Shown here in pieces: positions 11,545 to 25,542 of a stretch of 64,000 nt of DNA (the first letter of the stretch is position 1; the number at the start of each line of letters is the position of its first letter). The stretch is from contig OY811971.1 in the NCBI GenBank assembly GCA_963681505.1, positions 7,063,060 through 7,127,059 on the forward strand, in the 5' to 3' direction. Source of the stretch: Eunapius fragilis (lineage: Eukaryota > Porifera > Demospongiae > Spongillida > Spongillidae). The notes beneath the pieces are model-generated. The model was not told the DNA's origin and searched no databases. It saw nothing but the letters and a program-made list of their open reading frames with translations. The translations under genes were made by a program, and so were the position numbers.

Positions 11545-12905
11545 TCATGCATACAATACAACAATTTTTACTAAAAACTCTTCCTCTTCACTGTCCGTTT
11601 TAATTGTTCCCAACATAGAAGCTGCATTGCCACGTTGGATGGCAACTGAGAGTCTCTGAGTGAGGTATATGTATGCAAAGGAGTTGGCTTCTCCAGACAC
11701 CTACCTCAATCGATGCCCCAACTCTTTCAGGAACTCCGTAGTCTTTGGTCCAAAAACTCCACTTGTCTCTATAAAGTAGCATGAGTCAAGGTGTTTATAC
11801 TTCTGCATCTTTCTATCTTCTGCCTGTTGAGCAACTGCTCCAACTTGGTGTGCAGCAATTGTGGAGTAAGAAGGTGCAAAAGTATCCGGACACGTTGAAT
11901 CCCACACCAAAAGTTGCCCACACTTCCAAGGGACAATTGAAACACCATCAGGTCGCTTCCCATCTGAATGATACAGACCTGAAGGCTCCAAACGTGATGG
12001 AACATGTGCTGAAACCAAAGCTCTGTGTATAATCTCGTTCACAGCTGAATGGCGGTGATGGCGTCCTGCAATCTTTCTGCAGCTTAAGCCATGCGTGGCA
12101 AAACTGAGACACTTCTGCCCCACAGTGTTGGCAGGTATGGCTTTGACATAAAGGTAGTCCCAGATGGAGACCCATAGATATTCTCATAGTAGCATTATCC
12201 ATGCATAGTCCCAGTGATGTAACCGGCAGGGCATTTAACCATGCACCGGACTCCTACAGGATGCTGCAAGGAAACGAGCCCTGTGCATTGGATCAGATGA
12301 GTCTGTATCTGCAATAGAAGATACTCTGATTGGATCCCATGTCTTCTGATGATGGGCAGCAGCATCAGTGGGGGGTTGTTCTTGACATCCTTGGGACCAT
12401 ACAGCAAGAGCCTCATCCACATAGCTGAGCTGGGGTGGTTGCATATTTGCTGGCAGAATTAGGTGAGCAAGTCCGGAGGAGGCAGCAGCTAAAGTCAAGA
12501 AGGCAGAAGGCATGCCAGCTGCACAGCGCTCCGAATTCCAAGCCCACCATGACGCACAAGCAAAGTGGATTGTGTCCAAGAGGGGTCACTTTCAGCCAGT
12601 TGGATATTAAAAGAGCTACAGACTGTTACTCTGAGTTCATCATCATAGATCTTTAAACTGGATGAGAAAACAAGGTGACGTTCTAAGCAGGTACAAAAGT
12701 TTAGGTATGGCCAAAAAGTGACGCAATAGAAGATAGGCATCATGACAAGTTAAGTAATGGAGTCTCTCACGAAGGCACTTCAGCATGGCGGTCTTGGCAT
12801 CAATAGCAACTGTGTTGGAACCAATATCTCCAACTGGTGAACCAAATAGTGCATCAGCTTGATTAACCTTTACCCTTAATTGGCATAGAGGTCCTCACGC
12901 ATGTC
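11545..12905 (-). mobile_element. R2-type (RLE) LINE fragment, 5'-truncated
   Basis: On the minus strand the 3' half of a reverse transcriptase can be followed: a thumb region (NQADALFGSPVGD, then CHDAYLLLRHFLAIPKLLYL), the TLLVRHGGLGIRSAVQLA block, a CX2C...H...C zinc finger, and the restriction-like endonuclease signature KRPDG...LLVWDST. The C-terminus QRLSVAIQRGNAASMLGT ends at a stop at 11545. Frame changes occur between blocks, so it is a dead copy. It belongs to a different subfamily from the LINE at 47889-50664. Confidence 0.65.
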
Positions 12906-13166
12906 ATCGGTTTGTGAACACCATTTGTATGAGCTCACTACGTACACAAGGCTCATAGCATGATCTGTCAGTTGTACATTCACATTCAGTGCAAAAGCAA
13001 ATTGTGTATCAATAAGCAGAAAAAACTTATCACCACTGCATAAAATTTATGCCTTAAGCTTTATGTAAAAGCAACATAGACTTAACTGAGAGGGACATAA
13101 AACCTGAAATTTTTGATTGCCAGAATAAACACAATACATGGAATACACACTCATACACGAGCATTC
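12906..13166. other. Actin 3' flank
   Basis: A/T-rich sequence downstream of the actin stop on the minus strand, presumably its 3' UTR. No strong polyadenylation signal was identified. Confidence 0.35.
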
Positions 13167-15626
13167 TTAAAAGCACTTCCTAGGGCTGTAATGACACCCC
13201 ACCTCATCATACTCCTGCTTGTAAGTCCACTTCTTCTGAAATGATTGCATGCTGGCAAGGATTGAACCACCAACCCAGGCACTGTACTTCGGTTCTGGAG
13301 CTGCAATGATATTGACCTTTGTGGTGGGTGGGGTTAGTGTCAGGATTTCCTTCTGCATCCTGTGTACAATGCCAGGGAATAAGGTGCTACCTCCTGACAA
13401 AACAATATTGGCATACAGGTCCTTCCTGATATCAACGTCACACTTCATAATGGAGTTGTAAGTGGCCTCATGGATGGCAGCAGACTCCATTCCAAGGAAT
13501 GTGGGCTGAAAAAAAGATTCTGGACACCTGAATCGTTCATTACCAAGAGTTATCATCACACCACCAGGTAATTCATAGCTCTTTTCCACACTGGAGTTCT
13601 GAGTAGCCATCTGCATCTCCTGGTCAAAGTCCAGAGCAACATAGCATAGCTTTTCCTTGATGTCACGAACAATTATTAAGTTTTCGGAAGAACCTGTAAA
13701 ACTGTAGCCACTCTCTATCATAAGTTTCATTAGATAATCTGTCAGGTCATGACCAGCAAGGTTTAAACTGAAAATGGCATGGGAAAGGGCCGAACCCTCA
13801 TAGATAGGCACAATGTGGGAGACATCATGACCAGATTCTAACACGACACCAGTGCTTCGTCCACTGGAATAAAGAGACAACATTGCTGGAATGGCCACAT
13901 GCATGGCAGGGACGTTGAAGGTCTCAAACATGATCTCTGTCATCTTCTGACGGTTGGCCTTTGGGTTGAGAGGGTCCTCAGTAAGGAGAACATGGTGCTC
14001 CTCTGGGACTACATGGAGTTCATTATAGAAAGTGTGATGCCAGATCTGAAAAAGAAAGGGTATATTTTATTTCGATGTAGCACTCTATATATGGTACAAT
14101 ACTTTCTCTTCCTCTTAAACTTCGGAAGGCCAAAGGGCCTATTTACATTGTGCTCATCATATTATGTTAGTTAGCCATGTAGTAAAAGTTTGATGACTTT
14201 TTATCATTAGCAAGATTATGTTGCCAATTAAAACTGTACATTTACAATTATGGCTCCATCTCTTTTCTTTTAAGGAGCGGACTCAGTGGTATCATGAAAA
14301 CAGCACTTCACGTATCAGCAAAAGCAAAGAAATTGTTGTGTGCCCACCATAGAATGTGGTGCATGCACCTATAATATTGAAGACCTGAAGCAAGGGTCTG
14401 TAACAGATTTTCAGGGGTTATTCATGATCAGCAAAACCTCTAGATATAGACCTGTATATGATGGGTTCTTAATCGATGTTTATGTTTATCCCAGATTCAA
14501 AACTATAACTGGCAATTTTTGTAATGACAGCTAGCAAGGAGATGTATAATTGCAGAACACCAGGGTACCACGAAAACACATGCATATGCTCACACACAAC
14601 CAACCATAGATTGTACATGGAAGTAAATAGCGCGTGACGTCATTTCCCGTCGTTGCTCGTGTTCGTGTTCCTTTTCTAAACTTACTAATTACTTCAGATA
14701 GCTTGCCTGATACTACTGAATTCTATTGAAGTCTTACTTACGGTAGGTAGGACAGTCATAGTTGGGCCGAGTATTTGGTTGCGTACTTTGAACGTAACAA
14801 CTCTGCTAGATTTTTTATGGCCTACTACTTGCTGTCGCATAAGTAGTATTGCCCTGTGGTGTTTTTACATTTCGCGAACACGGGCATATGGTTCGAACCA
14901 ATTATCTGTATGGAAATCTTCCACGCGTGCGGGTTGTGCGACGGGTGGGGGCAGGATGCCACACCTATAATATAATTTAATAATTGGGCCGCACCAACTT
15001 TGCATGGACCGAGTGCGCCGGGCCTGTCATGGAAAAGGTCCGGGTCCTAAAAGGTCCGGACGGTATTCAATTTGATTTTATACGTCCACGTGGTTGAAAG
15101 CCACTTTGCGAGTGATTGCGGAGATAGAAAAAGTAGTAGGCGATGGTTCCGATTGTGATGATGTTGTCGAGAAGGCCTGTGTCCAAGACGTATCCTGAAT
15201 GTGTCAATGAGAGCAAAAAGAGAGTGATACAAAGAAAGGCTGCGAAGTTGAATATATCGTCTGAAGGAGAGCTATTGTATAAGCACTACTGCAGTACTGC
15301 GACCCACCAGAAAAAATGGCGCCCCTCCCATATATTACATTTCGCCAGAGATCATATCTATATATAGCTAACCAGCTAACCTGCTCCATGTCATCCCAGT
15401 TGGTTACAATGCCATGTTTGATGGGGTAATTTAGTCTTAGGATACCTCTTTTGCTCAGGGCCGCATCACCGACGTAGACGTCCTTTTTGTCGATACCCAT
15501 CGTCCCCAAGCCTCTGCCCACGATAGATGGGAAAAGTACTCTAGGGGCATCATCCCCTGCAAATCCAGCCTTGAATATCCCACTGCCATTATCAAACACC
15601 AACGCATAAGTACCGTTGTCACTCAT
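13167..15626 (-). CDS. Divergent actin, two exons
   Basis: Exon 1 (15381-15626) starts [16 protein letters not shown], and exon 2 (13167-14045) starts [10 protein letters not shown] and ends RKCF. The intron 14046-15380 has a GT donor and a TTCAG acceptor in matching phase. The product is 374 aa, against 375 for conventional actin. The first phosphate loop ([15 protein letters not shown]) and the C-terminus are conserved. Unusual features: the DNase-binding loop is about three residues shorter (SIVGR then GLGTMGID instead of PRHQGVMVGMG). The catalytic glutamine 137 of actin is proline here (AIPAMLSLY, residue 135), and the second phosphate loop reads LESGHDVSH where actin has LDSGDGVTH. It may polymerise or bind ATP differently, or act as an actin-like regulator. 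The intron carries a Ginger1 relic. An identical copy at 27165-29624 is probably an assembly duplicate. Confidence 0.85.
15037..15367 (+). mobile_element. Ginger1 5'-end relic inside the actin intron
   Basis: GGTCCGG motifs at 15037-15062 match the subterminal motifs of the full Ginger1 element. They are followed by a frame reading [20 protein letters not shown] and then GELLYK. That is homologous to the first exon of the Ginger1 transposase nearby (VYPVGASVARKRCIRRKAQK, then GEMYFK). It is a separate, diverged copy, not part of the element starting at 15958. Confidence 0.55.
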
Positions 15627-15957
15627 GTTATTCTATAAAGCAGCATTTGGATTTAATCCTTATTTGGGGCACCAAACCACGAACTCATTTAATTGGAATA
15701 GGATTAACGGTATTCCTCCAGTACTTTGTGTATTGTAGGCATGGCCCGATGAAATATTGGAGAAATACCGTTTATCCAAATCAACACATTACAATGGTAA
15801 TGACGCATTGATGCTGTCGACATTATTTTGACCATAACAATAAATTAGCAGTGTATGTGAATGGTATGGTGTGCGCATATTACCGCTGAGTAGGTAAATA
15901 TCAAATATACAAGCCGCTATGGATTTATTAGGCACGCGTACGAAAGTCCACAACTCT

Positions 15958-16587
15958 GAGGCAGTGAAAAGGGACCTGTCACGAAAAATTTGGTCCGGGA
16001 AAAAAATCGGTCCGGCCGGACCAATTTTGGCGACCAAAAGTGGTCCGGCCGGACCGAAAATGACGCCAAAATTTGTCCGGGCAAACCAAAACTGGTCCAG
16101 GCACATAACACCTTGAACACGTGGAGCATTCGTTTTGAAAATGGCTGATTCAAGTGAAGAGGGAGATGCCAAAAGTGCGGGGGATCTAGTAGAAGAAGCA
16201 TATGAGTACTTGGTAAGAAATGTGTACCCTGTGGGTGCAAGCGTAGCGCGCAAGCGGTGCATACGAAGAAAGGCTCAGAAATTTGTTGTGAAAGATGGAG
16301 AAATGTACTTTAAGAAGAAGAAGGGCAAGGTTTGTTCATTTTTTAATTTGGCTAATGCACACCTACTGTGTCGTCCGCACGTCATGGGTTGAGCTTAATT
16401 ATTATAGATAATGGAAATACGATTTGTCGGAGTTAAGGAAGAGCAGCGTCGTATTCTGAAGGCTTGTCATGTGGATCCGATGTCCGGGCACATGGGAGTG
16501 AAGCGCACTTTGAACAGGATCAGCGAGCGGTTCATTTGGCCATGCAACTTAGATTTTTAGTAATAGATTTCTATAAAGTCCATACCT
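15958..16587 (+). mobile_element. Ginger1 transposon, 5' part cut off by a gap
   Basis: It begins with the inverted-repeat end GAGGCAGTGAAAAGGGACC, followed by GGTCCGGCCGGACC subterminal motifs and the first two transposase exons (16141-16329 and from 16408). The sequence stops at the N run. The same bases continue without interruption at 29956-34382. Confidence 0.8.
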
Positions 16588-16787
16588 NNNNNNNNNNNNN
16601 NNNNNNNNNNNNNNNNNNNNNNNNNNNNNNNNNNNNNNNNNNNNNNNNNNNNNNNNNNNNNNNNNNNNNNNNNNNNNNNNNNNNNNNNNNNNNNNNNNNN
16701 NNNNNNNNNNNNNNNNNNNNNNNNNNNNNNNNNNNNNNNNNNNNNNNNNNNNNNNNNNNNNNNNNNNNNNNNNNNNNNNNNNNNNNN
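16588..16787. other. Assembly gap (200 N)
   Basis: Exactly 200 N, a conventional placeholder for unknown gap size. The sequence on its left continues at 30585 and the sequence on its right matches 2796 onward. Confidence 0.99.
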
Positions 16788-17025
16788 AACAATATATACA
16801 AAATTCAGTATATGCATGGTGAACAGTGCGAATAAAGAGCTTAGCAGCCATATAATGAGCAATCAAAGCACTCCTGCATGTTCACACCTGTTATTGAAGG
16901 CAAGTGGCTTATTTCAATGTCTAGATCAGCTTTCTGGTCACTGGTCAATAACATCGGCAATTCGTCCACATTGACTGCATGCTCATCATTTGAGGGTGTT
17001 GGACCCTCCCAGTCTACTCCATACA
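16788..17025 (+). repeat. Partial left arm of integrase element (duplicate copy)
   Basis: Matches 2796-3032; the rest of the arm is absent because the contig starts here. Confidence 0.8.
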
Positions 17026-17941
17026 ACTCAACGCACTTAAGACTTGGCACCCGCGTTTTATTGCACGAGTTTGCGCATTATGATCCTTTTTTTTTTTGGC
17101 TAGGATAGAAGCACAGTACTTCACACCAAGATGTAGTTTCTGATTCGCCAAGCTTTCTACTATCAAAGAGTGTGTGTTTGAACTCTCTAATTCTCATGTT
17201 CTTAGTATAATTAGGCTTTTTAGTACAAGCTGTCTAAAGCACTTCTACGGGTTAGGCGGAGTACTGAGCTCTCGCTCTTAACTGAGCACTTAAAAGGCTT
17301 TATTTTGAAGAGACTCTTCCTGGACTATATATCACTTTGCGTACTGCTTGTGCCGCATACAGTCAATGGGAAGCATGTTCGGGGCTGGGTTAGTTCACAG
17401 CGCACTTTCTGGGTGGGGAATTAATGTACTGTTTGGTAGAAACAGTGTAGTACTAAGCTTCCATTTTGATACGTGTCAACAAAACTGTAAAATTGATTAT
17501 AAAAAGTTCTTACTTTTTCATGTTATAACATGATGCATGCACGCCATCATCAAGCAGACCCAACATTTTCCTATCAAGTGTTTTAGTAGCACTTTTATTG
17601 CTAGTAACAAGGTTTTAAACCTCCGCCTTTTTTGAAAACTATACTGTCCTTTATGAGGCCATTTCAAGCGGATGCATATCACGTGATGCGTGACATTTTT
17701 CGCGGTACCGTACTCCTGCACGCAAGCAGCTGAGAATCCGTGATCCGTGACAGTGAAATTGAAGAACGAAGATGAAAAGGGAGTGTAACAGTAGGCAGAT
17801 AGCAGTAATAAGGGTCATGGGGAAGCATACAAACTATAAAATTGAATGTGAAGTAAACATGTCCACCCTAACCTGGATCTGGCAATGTAAATCATGCTGT
17901 GTCTATAAGTGATATACTAACCAAGGCCGTAATCAGGGAAA

Positions 17942-17974
<33 letters not shown>

Positions 17975-18824
17975 TAAGCACCCCCAAAACATTCAGCTAG
18001 CGAATATGCACTAGGTCGAACGCGCTACACTCTGTGTAAGAATTGTTGTTAATTGATTATTAATTTGATACGAACGTATACGGAGGTTGGGGGGGGGGGG
18101 GGGGTTAAATATAACCCACTGCTATCTAATTGGGTGGGGGAAGGGGTGAGTTAAAAACAACCTAATATTCTAATTGCTTGTAAAGCAAAAAAAAATCAGG
18201 TCTATCTGTCGATCCATGCGCTGATTTTTTTTTGCTTTCCATGCCCTAGAACAAAACATCCCCTCCTCCCCATCATGTGTGTGTGTGTCATGTAACGATG
18301 TAACGATGTATGTATATATGTATATATGTATATATATATATATATGTATGTATACATATGTGTATGTGTATGTGTGTGTGTTGGGAAACAGATTGTAAAG
18401 CAAGAAGAAATGTGGCTCATGAGAAACGTAAGAATTGGAATGCATTATAGAACTGAAAACATAACAATTCGAATACTTAATCTATCCATGATGAAATTGA
18501 GATGCCAAACACTACCTAATTTGACTCTCGAAAATCCATTGTGGTTTTTTGAATGCTGCTTTGCTTTTAATTCAACATCAATTAGCTTATGCCGTTAATA
18601 ACATGCCAAAGGTAAAATGTTACAGTATTCAATGGTCCATATAATTAATTGACAAAACCTGACATTGATATAGTGGTGGCACTGTGTCTCCTACCATGCA
18701 ATCTGCCAAGCACTACTGAACCCACCATAACAAAAAATGTACTCTGTAATGCATCATATGTAAATGATTTCATTTTTAATTTTCATTGCGGCATTGTTGA
18801 AAAACAAACAGTACATAAAAAGCG

Positions 18825-20364
18825 TTGCTCAGGCTGACCGTGGCTTTAGAGGACGTATTAGGTTGTGCATCCGAGTTCATAGGGTCACTTCATCGTCTTG
18901 TGAGATGTATCGAAGGCAAGCTAGAACAGAAGTATCGCTCACTGAATGTCGAAAGGCGACTTAAGATATCAATAGAAGAAGAAAAGCTGAGATTTCTTGT
19001 TGAGACTGGCTTTCACCTTCGTGACTTAGCACGTATGTTTCGATGCAGTACTCGCACCGTAGAAAGACGGTTGCAACACTTAAACATCAGTTTAAGAAGC
19101 TACAGTATGATCAGTGACGAGCAGCTTGACTTCCTTGTTTCTCAGGTGACTCGATATAATCCAAAGTGTGGTGAAAAGTCTATTACAGGTCGTTTAAGAA
19201 GTGTAGGTATTTTGGTGCAACGAGAACGGGTGAGAGCATCCTTATACGACGGGTGGATCCAAATGGAGTTGTGTTACGCTTTGCGACAGTTCTACATCGT
19301 CGCGTTTATACCGTTCATTCACCAAACGCTTTGTGGCATATAGATGGATACCATAAACTAATCAGATGGAAGATTGTTATTCATGGGGGAATCGATGGAT
19401 ACAGTCGTTTGATAACCTATCTGCAGGCATCAACAAACAACCGTGCAGCTACTGTTTTGTCTGCATTCCAGAATGCTGTACAAGAGTATGACCTTCCTTC
19501 CCGAGTGAGAATGGATGCTGGTGGGGAGAATGTATTGGTATCTCATTACATGGCTGAAATGCGAGGCATTGGTCGCAACAGTGCAATTGTAGGGAGGAGT
19601 GTCTTCAACAAAAGAATCGAACGGCTATGGAGGGATCTGTTCAATGGCTGCATAAACTTTTTCTATCACTTCCTCTATTTCATGGAGGACATAAACATTC
19701 TAAACCCTGACAACCCATTGTATTTGTATGCTTTGCACTACGTTATCATGGATGTGTTGCAAGAAAACATGATCGGATTCAAAAACGGTTGGGGGCACCA
19801 CCCTCTCCGAACGGAACACAACCGGACCCCAATGCAACTCTGGGTTATGGGTCTTGTTGACATGGAGGATTCAGAATCAAGTTCTGCTGTAGAATCTGGA
19901 ATTTGTGATGTATGTTTTTTTGCTATGAATAGGGGCAAGCTTTGACTATATCTGCCATGTTTTTACAAAGAGGTGGAACTCTTACATTTCTGTTATTTGA
20001 TCAAATGTGCTAAATTTAAGTCCTACCTTTTTTTAATCGCATGGAATGGTAGCTTAATAGATTAACATCTAATTGTGTGTGTCTCAGTTTAATACATTTC
20101 TCCTTTTTACAGCCAAATTTGTATGGAGTAGACTGGGAGGGTCCAACACCCTCAAATGATGAGCATGCAGTCAATGTGGACGAATTGCCGATGTTATTGA
20201 CCAGTGACCAGAAAGCTGATCTAGACATTGAAATAAGCCACTTGCCTTCAATAACAGGTGTGAACATGCAGGAGTGCTTGATTGCTCATTATATGGCTGC
20301 TAAGCTCTTTATTCGCACTGTTCACCATGCATATACTGAATTTTGTATATATTGTTCACCATGA
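18825..20364 (+). CDS. Integrase-like transposase (duplicate of 4824-6363)
   Basis: Sequence and intron are the same as in the first copy, including the same single apparent frame break. Sharing that defect fits an assembly duplicate. Confidence 0.65.
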
Positions 20365-20493
20365 CTGAATTGTAGTTTTGATTTGCGCATGGCTTGTATA
20401 TGTACCTTGTAAATGCACCAGCATTTAAAAAGCACACGTAAGTACAGACAAACCCGAAAGAGCTAGCTTGCTACGTTCAGCAAGTGATCCTCC

Positions 20494-20547
<54 letters not shown>

Positions 20548-21100
20548 CATGCAAACATACGCACGCACACAAACTTCAACGCATACACATGTATCGGGTG
20601 TCACTAGTCCGCCTCACCTCAGTACTCCACATGCACATGCACAGATACAGTTTGGAGATTCTCCAAATTGTTTATATTTCCAGAACCCTTATCAGAAAGT
20701 TCAGTGAACCACGTCTTGGCACAAACCAGATCTCTCAACTCTATTGCCACTCTTCGTGCCTGTGCAACTCCGAACAAACGCCACTTCTGGTTCTTACACA
20801 TACTTCTTTATAGTCTGTGATGTTCAATCAGTTCATTGGAGTGAAATAGTTAGCAAACCTTATGCATGCAATATCGTGTATATCTTAGTACACGTCAGCT
20901 CTCTTGTCTGAGCTATCATAAACATGCACTTCGCGTTCTTGAACATTGATGTCAACACACACCCAAAGCGTGCATTCAACACGCTGATAGTAAGCATATG
21001 CGTAATAACCATCGCATGTAGCCTGCTGCACGTGCTTCTGTTTAGTCTCGAGAGGAAAAGAACCGTTGCAGTCTTTGCCGATCTAAAGTAGACTTGTGAT

Positions 21101-21177
<77 letters not shown>

Positions 21178-21841
21178 AACGCACGCACACAACGTGCACA
21201 CAACACGCACGCACACACAGACAACGCATACACATGTATCGGGTGTCATTAGTCCGGCTATACTGAGACCGCCTCACCTAATAACTCCACCCCTCATTTC
21301 CTTTCTCCGCCCCCAAAACATAGCTGTAGGGGAAAAAAAAAAAAGTTGCAATGTTTTTTTTTTTTTTTTTTTTTTTTTTTGGTTGTTTTTTTTTTTTTCC
21401 CCATGGCGGCAACGGCGTTCCATATAAACTACACCATTTCTTATGTTGTTCAACTTTTTTTACATGGATTACATGTAAGTGAGTTTAATGTTTCATAGTT
21501 AGTTTAGCAATCGCACACCAGATCTATCCACGTAAAAAGGGGGAAAACTTAGGAACGTGTATCTTCAGATCGCAACGCAGAAAAATTTGTTTTGGATGTC
21601 TCGTATGCCACAGAAACCGATTCCATTGAGAAAAAAATCAATGCGGTACGAAATTAAGTCCTAAAAATGGAATTTAAATAATAAACCTTGAAAAATTGAA
21701 GCCCTAAAAAGTTATAAAATCAGGGAAAAACTTCACTTCATCATTGCAGATAAAAAAAGCTTTCTACAATTGCATGAATTGCGATATTGCCGCTTAATTT
21801 GACCGCCAAATCACAATATACTTGTCGTACTGTCTGAAAGT
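20120..21841 (-). repeat. Right arm of integrase element (duplicate copy)
   Basis: Matches 6119-7843, differing only in CA-run and poly-T lengths. It contains both CA modules and the protease relic. Confidence 0.75.
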
Positions 21842-24287
21842 ACTGCACATATAGCCGTATGAAAGTTAGGAGCGCATATTTTTATAGGCCTAATAGGAGT
21901 GGTCTGTGCTATGAAAGGAATGGTGAGGCTCAAATTATTTAATGCTTGAGTATCCTTTTTGCTTCTGTCTTGTGGCTCCTTGGGGTGCATAAATTTGTAT
22001 TTACATGTATGCCACTGCTCTTTACATCTACCATTTGTATGGCGCTTCGGTTTTTTTTAGCATGCTTGCTTCATCACACCTGGGAAACATCAGGTTGTAT
22101 GAAGCAAACTTCAGGCAGCATGTTAATGTTGTCCTGCGCAGTATTATGCACACCATCACACACATAATCCACAGATACTAACAAGTGCGCACTCAGTTCA
22201 CAAAGCACACAGCCACACTCAGAATTTTATATTACTCGCCCAATGCACCAAATAACATTTTTCACCCCCCCAACATGAATGTACACTCCCAGCATACACA
22301 AATATATGACCTCCCATCAACATACACACCCAACTCATACTCTCCACCAACCACACACCAGTACACACCAATGACCCTACACACCCTCCCATATTTTTGC
22401 CCCCTCTTTGGCAATGAAGGGATAACAAGTGACACAACACATGCACAGAATTGCCTTGCTTTTAATAAATTGCTCCTAAACATTTCAACTTAACATATGT
22501 CTTCCCCCCCCCCAACCCCCCCCTCTAATGTGTTTTTCTCGGTGATGGGTTGTATCACTTGTTATCTCTTAATAACAGCATGTACACACCAGGTTACCCC
22601 ACTGATACACCAGCACAGCATATATAGCTGGCCTACCCACCTAACCTACTTATCGTTAGACAAACATAGTTTAATTCTCACCCACACACACACTCACACA
22701 CACATACACCAATAGCAGTGAAAATAACAGTGAACACTACCACCAGCACATATCAGTTATTGCCAAGGAGGGGCAACAATATTGCAAATGTCCACATGCA
22801 CCCCATACACCAATCCATACATCAACTAATATGTACACCAAAGGCATGCACTACAAGATAACATTTATCACATATGCAGTTTCCAAAATTCTACCTTACA
22901 TGTAGTGTAAGGGTCCTTGTTCTTGGCCTACCCCTATCAGAGGTCATCTGCCTCACATAAAGGGGTAGTGATCAATAGGATAGGCTAAGAACACTAACAG
23001 TTTCTTTTTCCAACCTTACATGACATGCTCCCTAGGTGGCTGTATGGTCTATGTGATACAGCCAGCATGACAATAAAGCTTCAGCAACAACTCAAATAGA
23101 AGGGACATTGCAGGCTTTGTGTGGTCATCAAGTAGCTACAAGGCTCTGCAGACTTCATGTGATGCATGGGCATTTGTATTTGGCGAGGCATGATCTGTGC
23201 ATGTGAATGTGGATGTACAGAAGGTGTTGGCATGGAACTTTGGACAATGGTGGACTTGCTGAAAGCAACCTGTTGAGTGAGCTGTACATGTAATAATATA
23301 ACATCCAGCCATTTGGTCATTTTTTGCCACCGAGTATCTACATGTGTGAGGCATACTGGTGTGTGTTGGTGATGGTCTGTGTACATGTGATGAATATGGT
23401 GTGTAGGTACGGAAGCCTGGTAGGTTGCATTTGTGTCTGATGAGCTTCGAGTGGTTATTGTGTTGTACTCAAGACATTATGGTACTTCTATTTTGCTCAA
23501 AAGCAATGATGCAATTAGCATTTTGACCATAACCATATACACCATGTAGGATGATAAGTACTGGTCAGATACGGGGCCTGAAGCATCCGCGCCCCCTCCT
23601 TAGATGCCCCCCGCTTTTTGTATTGCAGGTCTAACCTGTATACCCCCCTTTTCGAAAATCCTGTATCCGCCCCTGATGTATGATGCATGTAAGGTCACCT
23701 ATTAACCATATCCAATCCCCCTCTATATTAGTCCTAACAAGAAGTGTTCATTGCAAACTCCTTTGTATAATTGCCACCTCCATCTTTGTAACATGTATTC
23801 CCAATTAGTGCAACCTGCATGTGCAGTCAGTACGTTACAATAGTTATTGGTCACTTAACTACAACATCAAAAACAGATAGGTCACGACTGACTGACGATA
23901 AGTGGCATGTGATGATTATCTTGTTTGTGGGGTGTATCTCATTAACCATTCAATGGAAATGCAATTTGAAGGCCCAAAGCTCTGGGGGAAAAAATGAGGA
24001 TAAATAAGTACACTGACTACGCTCTTATAATCCGTGGGCACCTATCATTTGGTTGGGAAACCTTTGATGACTGAATAACGAAATGAGATTAAATGGACAT
24101 TGGAAACCTTGCATAAATAATATGGAAGTGCGGATATACCTAAGGTGCAAAAAATGCCAAATAGTACTCACATTGCAAATCCGAGAGCACCTAGTCAACA
24201 CTTGGTTTTGTTCTGCAACTAGCTGCAGTTTTCTGAATGCGTCAATACATTTCGACGGACATTGAATTACGCAATGACCGAATACCA

Positions 24288-25064
24288 CGTAATCCTTTCG
24301 ACCGCCAATTTCTCGATATGATGGCAGTTGCAGATAGGAGCCTATGTCTGAAAGGGCCTCCATCAATAAGTATCCCCTGGTACAGGAACGCTGCTTGTGC
24401 TAGCCTATTCAGCTCTTGCTCAACTCTTCCCCGTAAAGCATGCGGCACTGACCGAGGCCTAAAGACCGTGATGCTACATAGGGATCCACATAAAGCTAGT
24501 TACCCCCTTCACCAACCTTCCTCATCCTTGAAGAGCTCAGTGTGATGGGACAATAGTTTCTGAATGTGGTGCTTACAGCCAGTCTCTCCTCATATGGAAG
24601 CAACCCACAAGTAGGCTCAGGGAAAAATAGATTCGGAGGTACCATGCACAATAACACACTGTACCCTTAACTCTCAACTGCTCCCCAGTATTTATTATCG
24701 GAGGAGGACTCGGAGGAGGACATCTGTGGCCTGCAATTGTTGCCGTCTCTGCTTTGACCACATCGCCAAGTACTCGCTAATAATGGATGATGCTGGGATA
24801 ATGACAGATGCTGCAGCTCCTGTGTCATACAGTTTCATTACTATGAGAGAATCATTCAACAGGACAGGTAAGCTAGGTCAGAGATTTCTTGGAATGGTCC
24901 TGCAGAGGAAATAAGGTGTATATATGTATCCTTCTAACCCGATGATATTCTGATGCACTGTGGTGGCCATCACATCCGGTAACAGGCATCTTGCTTACCT
25001 TGTGCAGGAGTTGCTGCTTGATCAAACAATGTGTACAGGTCCGGGGTCCCCGACAGGGGGCCAA
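24288..25064 (-). mobile_element. Ty3/gypsy fragment (duplicate of 10290-11066)
   Basis: Identical to the first copy; broken fossil with zinc-knuckle, protease and reverse-transcriptase-start blocks. Confidence 0.5.
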
Positions 25065-25542
25065 ATTTCCTCGGCGCTCTTATCTGCCAGCTTCGCCAAG
25101 TTATACTATATGGCGTTCCATAAACAGAGAGTGGTATTTTGTGAGCGAAAACATATGTGCATATCTTTATATCTGGTCTCTCCATCATCCCATATCCCCC
25201 AACATGAAAAAGTTTATAGTGCCTACGTTTCAACATTTAAAAAACAGATTCCTACAATGTGTATTGCATATAAACCTATACAATTATATTTTAAAATCAT
25301 AAAATTATGCATGATGGCGTAACTATACATCTACATCAACAAGTTGCTAATCCTAGTCAAGTCATAACTGACATATGAATTGTGGATGCAATAAAATGCA
25401 TGATTCATTATTAATAATTATTTACCCTTAATGTGTTATATGGGATAAAAAGAACATGTACTTATTTATTACAGGAATATATACACATATGGCTAACAAC
25501 ATGACCTAACATATACATATCCTAACGCACTCACTCACTCAC

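Noticed and set aside
16464-16866. Open frames running through the N gap
   Set aside because: The N run carries no information; the same holds for frames across 50665-50864.
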